Below are positions 34,206-41,311 of a stretch of 64,000 nt of DNA, piece by piece. The position numbers and the translations under genes were made by a program. The notes under the pieces are model-generated. The model was given only the letters and a program-made list of their open reading frames with translations. It had not been told where the DNA came from and made no database searches. The DNA is taken from NCBI RefSeq assembly GCF_003990975.1, contig NZ_RZJR01000006.1, positions 248,001 to 312,000 on the forward strand, written 5' to 3'. The first letter of the stretch is position 1. Every line of letters begins with the position of its first letter. The stretch is from Cohnella sp. AR92 (GTDB taxonomy: Bacteria > Bacillota > Bacilli > Paenibacillales > Paenibacillaceae).

Positions 34206-34952
34206 CTAACGACCTCCCGATTCAGAAGAATGTAAGTTAATGCCAAGCTTTGCCGCCATGTCCTTGGCAAGAGGAGTGACGATGGCGCCTGGCTGAAGGC
34301 GGCAGCTTCGCATTCCGCTCGCATGAGCGGCTGACAAGTCTTCCGCCGTGACGATTTGTTTCTTGGCTCTTACTCGCAGCCAATTGGTCATCTGATTCTG
34401 ATCGATTATCCGTAGCCCATAGCTTCTGACAGATCCGAGCATCCCGTCCAGCTCTCTCCGGATCGCCGGCGGCGGCTGAAGTCCTTGCTCCGCCCATTCC
34501 GGATGACGTTCGTTCACGCCGACGTCCAGCGCCGCCGCACGCTTGCCAGCGAAGAGCATGCGAATCGTCAACCGTGAGAACGGATGCTCGTCATCAAGCC
34601 GAGAAAGCTTTGATAACAGCGAGAATGATAAGATCGGCAGGAAGATCGATTCGCATTCCGCCAATACGTCTTCTTTCCGATTATCTGCGGCAACGATATC
34701 GTCGCACCCCGTCCATCTGGCAATGCTAGCGATGGTGTATCGGCGTTTTGTTGCTTCGCTTAGGACAATTCGGACCCTCGCCTGAGAATGGACGAGCTCC
34801 CGGACCGCCTTCATGCCGGCCTCCATGCCGATCCAATGATCATCCAGGAGCACAAGCACGGCTGGATAACGTTCCGCAAGCTCCGTTCTCCTCCCGCGAT
34901 AGTACAACTCCCTGGCGGTTCGGAGCGCTAACGCGCTAGAGGTGATTTCCAT
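34206..34952 (-). CDS. Microcompartment-associated protein of uncertain function, possibly flavoprotein-like
   Basis: This 248-residue protein has a Rossmann-like N-terminal half (YPAVLVLLDDHWIGMEAG, RVRIVLSEATKRRYT, ESIFLPILSFSLLSKLSRL). It resembles in layout the flavoprotein (PF02441-type) proteins seen in several BMC loci, but this is not certain. The last 40 residues contain VTAEDLSAAH and GAIVTPLAKDMAAKLGI, a motif type common at the ends of BMC-associated proteins. It starts only 12 bases after the BMC-H stop and ends 2 bases before the vertex-protein gene, embedding it in the shell gene block. No catalytic residues recognised. Confidence 0.6.
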   Translation of the reverse strand: MEITSSALALRTARELYYRGRRTELAERYPAVLVLLDDHWIGMEAGMKAVRELVHSQARVRIVLSEATKRRYTIASIARWTGCDDIVAADNRKEDVLAECESIFLPILSFSLLSKLSRLDDEHPFSRLTIRMLFAGKRAAALDVGVNERHPEWAEQGLQPPPAIRRELDGMLGSVRSYGLRIIDQNQMTNWLRVRAKKQIVTAEDLSAAHASGMRSCRLQPGAIVTPLAKDMAAKLGINLHSSESGGR

Positions 34953-34964
34953 GAGGCTACCTTA

Positions 34965-35249
34965 TTAGTTGCCGGAAGTCTTCGACAGGATTGCTTTCTC
35001 GACTTCGCTGTGAGGACGCGGGATGACGTGAACGGAGATCAGCTCACCGACTCGCTTTGCCGCGCTCGCGCCCGCGTCGGTCGCCGCTTTGACCGCGCCA
35101 ACGTCGCCGCGAACCATGACGGTAACGAGACCGAATCCCACCTTCTCGTATCCGCAAATCTCAACATTCGCCGCCTTCACCATTGCATCCGCCGCTTCGA
35201 TCGCCCCTACCAAGCCTTTCGTTTCTACAAGTCCTAACGCTTCTCCCAT
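34965..35249 (-). CDS. BMC-H hexameric shell protein 1
   Basis: This roughly 94-residue single-domain BMC protein has [24 protein letters not shown] (family fold, residues 5-28) and the conserved [13 protein letters not shown]. The pore-loop region reads KVGFGLVTV, with GFG where PduA/EutM have GSG, so a phenylalanine would line the central pore. ATG 35249 is chosen because GTGGAGGAA precedes it; a GTG at 35264 would add five residues. It is the third shell gene in transcription order. Confidence 0.93.
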   Translation of the reverse strand: MGEALGLVETKGLVGAIEAADAMVKAANVEICGYEKVGFGLVTVMVRGDVGAVKAATDAGASAAKRVGELISVHVIPRPHSEVEKAILSKTSGN

Positions 35250-35336
35250 CGGTGATTCCTCCACTTAATTAATGTAGTTAATAATATTGTCATTGAAATC
35301 ATTCTGCCTTATGCCAAATGCCGGATGAACGCGTGT

Positions 35337-35822
35337 TCAGGTATCTTCAGCCGGCGGTTTTAACGGATTCGGCCTCTGCTTCTTCTCAAGAGTTGGCCTC
35401 TCCTGTCCATTCTCTTCGGTCATTTTTGATTTCCCGTCTGCCTTTTCCGTTCCCGAAACGGCGCTGCCGTCACGATCAGTTGCGGCTTCCAGAGTCGGGC
35501 CGCCTTCCTCCGTCGGTAAAGTCTTTGCCGCCTCGAACCGCGACAGCACCTTCAAAGCGACTTCCTGATGAGCCCGCGGAAGGACATGCGCCGAGACCAG
35601 CGTACCGACACGGCTCGCTTCCAGCTTGCCCGCCTCTACGGCCGATTGAACGGCCGCCACGTCGCCGGCGAAATGAACGGTCACGCCGAGCATGCCGCCG
35701 ACTCCGATGACTCGCTCCACCGCTTCGAGACGAACGTTCGCGGCCTTCAAGGCGGCATCCGCAGCCGATACAGCGGTCGCATACCCGATTGTCTCGATTA
35801 ATCCGAGCGCCTGCTGTGCCAT
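35337..35822 (-). CDS. BMC-H shell protein 2 with a long disordered C-terminal tail
   Basis: This 161-residue protein has one BMC domain (about residues 1-92). The pore-loop stretch is VIGVGGMLGVTV, lacking the usual KxGSG; the conserved GDVAAVQSAVEAG follows. A tail of roughly 65 residues is rich in Glu, Lys, Pro, Asp, Gly and Thr and is probably disordered, ending RPNPLKPPAEDT. Extensions of this kind can bind cargo or face the cytosol. It lies between the 323-residue unknown gene and shell gene 1. Confidence 0.9.
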   Translation of the reverse strand: MAQQALGLIETIGYATAVSAADAALKAANVRLEAVERVIGVGGMLGVTVHFAGDVAAVQSAVEAGKLEASRVGTLVSAHVLPRAHQEVALKVLSRFEAAKTLPTEEGGPTLEAATDRDGSAVSGTEKADGKSKMTEENGQERPTLEKKQRPNPLKPPAEDT

Positions 35823-35847
35823 CTATTCGTCCCTCCTTTCGTTTCTT

Positions 35848-36819
35848 CTATATAAATGGCGGCGTATACGGCGCAACTTCCCTCCGCAGCGCTTCCGAAG
35901 CTCGCTGGATCGAAGCCGACGGTCCGGCGATCAGCAGATATCGGTCTTCGATCTTGTGACGGAAGCCCGCCTCCGCCATTTGCTTCATGCAGCGGTCGAG
36001 CAGAGCGACGCTCCGGAAACGGTCGATGCCTTCGACGACGACCACGCCTTCATCAGCCGTTACGCCAAGATGCTTAACAAGCAGAGCAGAGGGATAAGCC
36101 GTTTCATAGATTTGAACGGAGCCTGAACATTCGCAAACCTTGCGCTTCTCGAACCACCGTTCAAGCAGAGACCTTACGGCGGCGGAATCTCCTTCCCGTT
36201 TGCCGATCAGATAGATAGCGGAGACACCGTCTCTAGCCCCTTGTTTTCGCACGTCAATCTCCAAATTCGAAGCCCTGGGAAGAAGCTCGTCAAGTTCGAA
36301 CAATAGACCGGGCAATCCGTTCTCCACGGCCACCGCACCGACAGTAACAGGCTGCGACGAGAAAATGCCAAATTCGGACGCTAGCTTCGGATTCAATTCG
36401 GGATAAAGCCAAAATCGCAGCGGTCCTTCCAAGCGTCCGATCATTCCGGAAGCGGAAGTTTCCTCTGCCGCGTAATCAGCTTCCTGTCCTGGAACGAATA
36501 TCGCGTTTCCCTTCGCCTCATTCCGAATCTCGTCGTCTTGACCTTGGTTCAAGGTTAGCCGAAGTAAGGGAGATAAGGAATTCTCCATGAACTTCGAATT
36601 CGACCTAGAAGACGTGCTATTCCTCTCTGTCCCTCCCTTAGAGCCTCCCGACAATCCTGCATTCAACCGGCGATTCTGCTTCGCTCGTTGGTAATTCGGA
36701 CGCTTCAACGCCAACTCCGATGTCGCTTCGCGAACAGGGTTCGGTTCCGCGTCAGAAGTCGGGATAGACTCGTCTTTTCTCAAGGCTGCCTCTACCACGT
36801 TTCTCATGAAGTCTGACAA
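35848..36819 (-). CDS. Unrecognised microcompartment-locus protein with possible N-terminal encapsulation helix
   Basis: This 323-residue protein sits between two BMC-H genes. Residues 3-17 (DFMRNVVEAALRKDE) form a predicted short amphipathic helix with the spacing seen in BMC encapsulation peptides. About 80 polar residues of low complexity follow (SGGSKGGTERNSTSSRSNS, a flexible linker), then two alpha/beta regions (about 130-230 and 240-320). The second has a strand-helix-strand-helix order (VVVVEGIDRFRS...YLLIAGPSASIQ) slightly reminiscent of a BMC domain but without its signatures. I cannot assign a family or catalytic residues. Order and helix suggest cargo or a scaffold; a divergent shell component is the alternative. 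Confidence 0.6.
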   Translation of the reverse strand: MSDFMRNVVEAALRKDESIPTSDAEPNPVREATSELALKRPNYQRAKQNRRLNAGLSGGSKGGTERNSTSSRSNSKFMENSLSPLLRLTLNQGQDDEIRNEAKGNAIFVPGQEADYAAEETSASGMIGRLEGPLRFWLYPELNPKLASEFGIFSSQPVTVGAVAVENGLPGLLFELDELLPRASNLEIDVRKQGARDGVSAIYLIGKREGDSAAVRSLLERWFEKRKVCECSGSVQIYETAYPSALLVKHLGVTADEGVVVVEGIDRFRSVALLDRCMKQMAEAGFRHKIEDRYLLIAGPSASIQRASEALRREVAPYTPPFI

Positions 36820-36834
36820 TCACCTCCCCCCCTT

Positions 36835-37098
36835 CTACATCATCTTGGCCAACTCCGGATGCGGCCGCGGAATCACATTGGCCGACACGAGCTCGCCTCC
36901 TGTTCGATCGGGAACCTGTTTGCCTGCTTCGATGGCGGACGATACCGCTGCGACATCGCCTTCCACGACGACCGTGACCAGTCCCGAACCAACTCGCTTC
37001 AGGTCGATCATTCGAACGGCTGCGGCCTTGCACATCGTATCCAGCGCTTCAAGCGCAGCGACGAATCCCCGCGTCTCGATCATGCCGATCGCTTCCAT
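36835..37098 (-). CDS. BMC-H hexameric shell protein 3
   Basis: This 87-residue canonical BMC protein has GMIETRGFVAALEALDTM at the start and the classical pore motif RVGSGLVTVVV (GSG as in PduA/EutM), then GDVAAVSSAIEAGKQV. It is the first shell gene in transcription order, 25 bases after the UbiD-family gene. With shells 1 and 2 it gives three different hexamer pores in the same particle. Confidence 0.94.
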   Translation of the reverse strand: MEAIGMIETRGFVAALEALDTMCKAAAVRMIDLKRVGSGLVTVVVEGDVAAVSSAIEAGKQVPDRTGGELVSANVIPRPHPELAKMM

Positions 37099-37123
37099 TC
37101 TGCTCCTCCTCCTTCTTGGTCAA

Positions 37124-38458
37124 CTAGGCGCCTCTCTCCGGGACTCCATTCACGACGACGCTAGTTCGCCGATAGGCCTCTGCGGCGCTAGTCGGATATG
37201 TCGCATCAATGCCCATTTTTGCGCTTACCCCGCGCAGCTGATGGGACGGTTCGAGCGGAGAACCCTTCGCTCCCGGAACGATAAATACGTCTAAATCGGC
37301 CTGAACCCTCGTCGCGATCGCCCATTCCACGTCCTCCGCATCGAAGATGTTCACATCCTTGTCGACCACAACGACATGCTTCAAATCCTTATCGCTAGCG
37401 AACGCGGCGAGGCAAGCCTGCTTGGCATCGCCTTCGGATTGCTTGTCGATGGAGATCACCGCGTGATATCGGCCGATGCCGCCGGGCGTCAGATGAACGT
37501 CAAGCACGTCCGGTACGACCTGACGTACGGTGCTTAACAGCACGGCTTCCCGCGCGATCGCCATCGGCGTGTGCTCTTCGAAGCCGGAAGGATAGATCGT
37601 CTGCCAGATCGGGTCGTTGCGGAATGTAATCGCCGATAACTCGACGATCGGCTGCGGGGTACGGTCACCGTAATAGCCGCCAAGCTCCCCGAACGGGCCT
37701 TCCTGTTCTCGGACATGCGGCAACATCCTGCCTTCGAGCACCACTTCGGCTTCCGACAGCACCTCCAGATCAACCGTTCGGCATGGCACGACCTCAAGCG
37801 ATTGACCGAGCAGAGCTCCGGCGACGTCTAGCTTGTCCCGATGATACAAGTGAGTACTGATTTGGGAAGCGAGAATGACCGCCGGAACGACGCCGAACAT
37901 GATCGCCACTTCCATTGGAGCATTCTCTTGTTCGTATTCCTTGTATTGCCGGAAGAGCTCCGGCGAGGAGATCAGAATGCTGGCGCGATTGCCTCCGAGA
38001 TACTGCATTCTTCGTATGGACGTATACCGCTTGCTGCCATCTTTCTGCTTCACGACGAGAACGCCGGAGACAAGATACCGTCCGGAATCGTCCTTATGGT
38101 ACTTACAGATCGGGAACAGCTCGTCCAAGACGATACGGTCCGTGACCACATTCTCCTGGACGGGACCACGGTCGACTCTCCGCGTCGGAATCGGCGTGAC
38201 TATCGCGTCAATCAGCTTCGGGACAAGGTCCCGCACCCCGATGTCCATGCTCTCGGCGAGCATCCCCCGATCCCCGCCCAATCCGGACACCATCGGAACT
38301 CGATAGCCCTTGATCTTGTGAAAATAGTAGGGCTTCTTCCCTCGTCCTCTTCGCACGATCGCGGCCAATTCGTATTCCGGATCGACTTCCTCCCGCACAT
38401 GCTCGATTCGCCCGGACTTCTCCCAATGCGCAAGGAGACTTCGGATGTCGGTCATCAT
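37124..38458 (-). CDS. UbiD-family prenylated-FMN decarboxylase
   Basis: This roughly 444-residue UbiD-superfamily enzyme decarboxylates (or carboxylates) aromatic, heteroaromatic or unsaturated acids using prenylated FMN. Motifs include SIRRMQYLGGNRAS (cofactor and metal side, about residue 145) and EGPFGELGGYYG (about 250), which carries the catalytic glutamates. The start ATG (38458) overlaps the UbiX-family stop in ATGA-type arrangement, so the pair is translationally coupled; an upstream in-frame extension to 38884 lies inside ubiX and is rejected. UbiD proteins are not classical BMC enzymes. A ring carboxylate, for instance an aminoimidazole carboxylate, would fit the neighbouring purine-like genes; the substrate is inferred only. 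Confidence 0.9.
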   Translation of the reverse strand: MMTDIRSLLAHWEKSGRIEHVREEVDPEYELAAIVRRGRGKKPYYFHKIKGYRVPMVSGLGGDRGMLAESMDIGVRDLVPKLIDAIVTPIPTRRVDRGPVQENVVTDRIVLDELFPICKYHKDDSGRYLVSGVLVVKQKDGSKRYTSIRRMQYLGGNRASILISSPELFRQYKEYEQENAPMEVAIMFGVVPAVILASQISTHLYHRDKLDVAGALLGQSLEVVPCRTVDLEVLSEAEVVLEGRMLPHVREQEGPFGELGGYYGDRTPQPIVELSAITFRNDPIWQTIYPSGFEEHTPMAIAREAVLLSTVRQVVPDVLDVHLTPGGIGRYHAVISIDKQSEGDAKQACLAAFASDKDLKHVVVVDKDVNIFDAEDVEWAIATRVQADLDVFIVPGAKGSPLEPSHQLRGVSAKMGIDATYPTSAAEAYRRTSVVVNGVPERGA

Positions 38459-39018
38459 TCCGCCGCCTTCTCCCCCCATCTCACCATTAGAGAATGCTCG
38501 ATTCCGAAGCCGTCCAGCACGCGGGCGACAACGAAATTCACGAGCTCCCAGATCTCTTTCGGGTGATGATAGAAACCTGGAGAAGCTGGCATGATGTCCG
38601 CGCCGGCCCTCGCCAGCCGGGTCATGTTCTCCAGATGGATTAGATGAAGCGGCGTCTCGCGCGGAACGACAATCAGCTTGCGCTTCTCCTTCAACATGAC
38701 GCTTGCTGTCCGGCTTAGGAGAGTGTCGCCTACTCCGTTGGCAATCGCTCCGAGCGAGTTCATCGAACACGGAATGATTGCCATTCCGTCCGTCTTGAAC
38801 GAGCCGCTTGCCACCGAAGCGAACAGGTTTCGATTGCTCAGGATCGTCGCGTAGTTTTTCATTTCGTCCATCGTCACGCCGCACTCGAACTTCATGACTT
38901 TCTCAGCCATTTCGGTCGCGATCAAGTAGGTATCCACGCCTAGATGGTTTAGGGCACGAACGAGTGAATAAGCATAGATGGACCCGCTTGCTCCGGTCAC
39001 GCCAACTACAATTCTCAT
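38455..39018 (-). CDS. ubiX: UbiX-family flavin prenyltransferase
   Basis: This 187-residue FMN-binding enzyme attaches a prenyl group from DMAP to FMN, making the UbiD cofactor. It has GVTGASGSIYAYSLVRAL (residues 7-24), the serine-rich PCSMNSLGAIANGVGD (about 83-98) and the RETPLHLIHLENM motif (about 121-133) of the family. It lies directly upstream of and coupled to the UbiD-family gene, so the operon makes its own cofactor for that decarboxylase. Confidence 0.94.
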   Translation of the reverse strand: MRIVVGVTGASGSIYAYSLVRALNHLGVDTYLIATEMAEKVMKFECGVTMDEMKNYATILSNRNLFASVASGSFKTDGMAIIPCSMNSLGAIANGVGDTLLSRTASVMLKEKRKLIVVPRETPLHLIHLENMTRLARAGADIMPASPGFYHHPKEIWELVNFVVARVLDGFGIEHSLMVRWGEKAAE

Positions 39019-39076
39019 AGGATTTGCTCCTTGCCTTTATCTGTCTGTTCCGTGAAGCGGTTCAGCTCGGCTGGCT

Positions 39077-39673
39077 CTAGCTCCAAGGAATCATCGTTTG
39101 CACTTTCTCAAGCCTGCGCGCCAGGAATAGAACAAGAATCGGAGTTCCAATGACAAGGGGAGGAACATCGCTCAAGCCAATCCATAGCACTCCCCACCAA
39201 AAATTGAATATTCCGAAAAAATGAAGGCTGGCGCAAGCGATCACAATCATCACGATTCCTGCGGCGAGTGACCAAAGCGCCGATTGAACGAGAACGGACT
39301 TGCTGCGGCCCAGTTCTGCAAGCGTCCTGCCCCGACCGACCATCATCGCGGGCAGCCAGCCGGTAAAGCCGACCATGATGCCATCGGCCAGCAGCGTGTG
39401 TGCCGGAAGGAACGTCCCTGCCAGCAGCGCCCAGACGACAGTGCCGATGTATCCGGAGAAAAAGCCCGTCTTCGGACCAAATAGGATGCCGATGACGGCC
39501 GGAAGAAACGCGAAGATTCGAAGTTGAATGACTCCGGGCACGAGCGCGATCGGATTCGCATACGCCCACAGTACTCCGGTCATCACTCCGAATATGACCC
39601 AGAATACGATGTTCACGATTCCGGCGGATGACGTTCGGGTTTCTGTCTTAGCGGTACTCCACTCATTGGACAT
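39077..39673 (-). CDS. ECF transporter substrate-specificity (S) component
   Basis: This 198-residue membrane protein has about five or six hydrophobic helices (from about residue 18) and the gene context of an ECF S-component. Small-residue-rich helices (GVMTGVLWAYANP; GILFGPKTGFFSGYIG) are typical. T and fused A1A2 components lie four and two genes upstream in the operon, completing a dedicated ECF importer. The ligand cannot be read directly; ECF systems carry vitamins and small heterocycles, so a ring metabolite is reasonable. Confidence 0.8.
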   Translation of the reverse strand: MSNEWSTAKTETRTSSAGIVNIVFWVIFGVMTGVLWAYANPIALVPGVIQLRIFAFLPAVIGILFGPKTGFFSGYIGTVVWALLAGTFLPAHTLLADGIMVGFTGWLPAMMVGRGRTLAELGRSKSVLVQSALWSLAAGIVMIVIACASLHFFGIFNFWWGVLWIGLSDVPPLVIGTPILVLFLARRLEKVQTMIPWS

Positions 39674-39705
39674 GGTTTCTTTTCCTCCTCGATACGTTGC
39701 GTCGT

Positions 39706-40497
39706 TTACTTTCGATACCTCGTGTTCAGAACCTCTAGCAGCATCTCTCCCAGCTTGCGCACGGCATAGTCCAGGAACAAACTGCCTTTCTCTTCGGTAG
39801 CCAGCGTAGGAGCTCCGATCACCCCCTTACTTGAGACGTCGCTTGTTTTCCAACCTGGAATAATCGGTCCTTTCAGGCTGACATGGCAGCCATGAGTCAG
39901 AATGGCGTCCGGGAACTCGTCCTCTGCCTTAGCCATATCCACAAGCTCCGGGCGAATAGCCAGCATCAATGACGTTTCCAGCTCGCATGCATGGAAGACG
40001 CCGTAATCTCCGGATTGCTGCAGCTCTTCCAGAATGTCGTTCCAGAAGGTGGTGAACCACCAATCGAACACGAACACTTCGGCGTCCAGTTCTATTCTCA
40101 GGTCTCGGCTAATCACGTTAAGAAGGTCGGTGTTGCCCCCATGGCTATTCACGAAGATAAACCGCTCGAAACCGTGTTTTCGCATCGAAGCGCACATTTC
40201 CGACAACATTGCCATGGCCGTACGAGTCGAGAAGCTGATCGTTCCCGCAAAATCCGAGTGTTCGTTGCTCTTGCCGATCGGAATCAGAGGGGCGATTAAT
40301 ACGCGATATCCGGGAAAATCCCTCTTGTCAGCCAATTCCTTCATCAACCGGTCCAAAATGATCGTGTCGGTGCCGACCGGCAGATGTGCTCCATGCTGCT
40401 CGATTGCCCCGATCGGAACGATGACGAGCGCATCTTGCTTATCCATTCCTTTGATCTCGTAAGATTTCAGCTCCGCCCAATGTTGAATCATGCGCAT
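39706..40497 (-). CDS. Creatininase-family metal-dependent amidohydrolase
   Basis: This 263-residue member of the creatininase/FAPy-deformylase superfamily opens cyclic amides or removes formyl groups with two metal ions. The ligand motifs are PIGAIEQHGAHLPVGTD (about residues 28-44), NSHGGN (about 116-121) and HACELETSLML (about 167). Creatinine is itself an imidazolone, so hydrolysis of a related imidazolone ring is a natural candidate reaction here. It lies between the ECF S and T component genes in the same operon. Other possibilities include mycofactocin-type peptide hydrolases, but no mft genes occur. Confidence 0.87.
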   Translation of the reverse strand: MRMIQHWAELKSYEIKGMDKQDALVIVPIGAIEQHGAHLPVGTDTIILDRLMKELADKRDFPGYRVLIAPLIPIGKSNEHSDFAGTISFSTRTAMAMLSEMCASMRKHGFERFIFVNSHGGNTDLLNVISRDLRIELDAEVFVFDWWFTTFWNDILEELQQSGDYGVFHACELETSLMLAIRPELVDMAKAEDEFPDAILTHGCHVSLKGPIIPGWKTSDVSSKGVIGAPTLATEEKGSLFLDYAVRKLGEMLLEVLNTRYRK

Positions 40498-40519
40498 CAG
40501 CTCCTTTTATCGAATGCGG

Positions 40520-41311
40520 TTAGGTGGCTTGCAACGGATATTTCGTGCCGATTAACACAGCGATCGCCCACAAGAGCAGGAAGGCGGCGCTGAACCTCGC
40601 ATCCCCTCCGGTGATCCGGAAGGAACGATAGGAGCTGCGGTTGCGCGTGAATTCCAGCCGATAGAGATGCATGGACAACGCGATGTTCTGTCCGGCCTGA
40701 ATGGAGCGAATAAACAGCGGGAACAAGATGATCGAGTAGCGGCGGATTCTCGAAACAATGCCGCCCTTGTCGAGTTCAAGGCCTCGAGCTCGCTGAGCGT
40801 CGGCGATCGTGCGGAATTCGGAGATCATGATCGGAATGATCTGGAACACCAGTCCGCACATGAATGCCGCCCGGAGAGGGATTCGAAACTGCCGAAGCCC
40901 GTAGATCATCTCGCTGAAGTTCGTCACCATGATAAGCGAGTAGAACGAGGTGACCATCAGGAAGATCCGAAGCGCCGAGACAACAGCCCTCGTCACGTCG
41001 GACGCCTCCAATCGCACCGTACCTAGTGCAACCAATGCGGTTCCTCCGCCGTTCTCCGCCGCTCCGATCACCAGCCAGGTAACCATAGCCATAAGCAGCA
41101 GCGGCAGCAACTTTCGAACGATCCCTCCCGCCTCCCGAAGCAGACCGGATATCGTCCATAAGGCTACGGAACTCGCGATGAGAAGAGCCATGACGAGCAG
41201 GTCTTTGAACACCACTGTCAGAACAGTCGTCCCGACGAACCAGATCAGCTTGATGCGGGGATCGATCCGATGAAGCAGAGTCCTCTTGTTCACGTAGCCG
41301 TTAAACTTCAT
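40520..41311 (-). CDS. ecfT: ECF transporter transmembrane (T) component
   Basis: This 263-residue EcfT-type protein has about six hydrophobic segments and the coupling-helix ARG-type motif AQRARGLELDKGG (about residue 175) that contacts the ATPases. Starts at ATG 41311, overlapping the end of the ATPase gene by 11 bases. It pairs with the upstream fused ATPase and the downstream S component. Confidence 0.9.
   Translation of the reverse strand: MKFNGYVNKRTLLHRIDPRIKLIWFVGTTVLTVVFKDLLVMALLIASSVALWTISGLLREAGGIVRKLLPLLLMAMVTWLVIGAAENGGGTALVALGTVRLEASDVTRAVVSALRIFLMVTSFYSLIMVTNFSEMIYGLRQFRIPLRAAFMCGLVFQIIPIMISEFRTIADAQRARGLELDKGGIVSRIRRYSIILFPLFIRSIQAGQNIALSMHLYRLEFTRNRSSYRSFRITGGDARFSAAFLLLWAIAVLIGTKYPLQAT

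Noticed and set aside
35848..36819. Tandem-BMC (BMC-T) reading of the 323-residue protein
   Set aside because: The strand-helix order is vaguely similar, but none of the BMC signatures (VETKG, GDVGAV, pore loop) appear.
37124..38884. Long N-terminal extension of the UbiD-family frame
   Set aside because: The first 142 codons lie inside the ubiX gene in another frame and are charged low-complexity; the coupled ATG at 38458 has a proper ribosome binding site.
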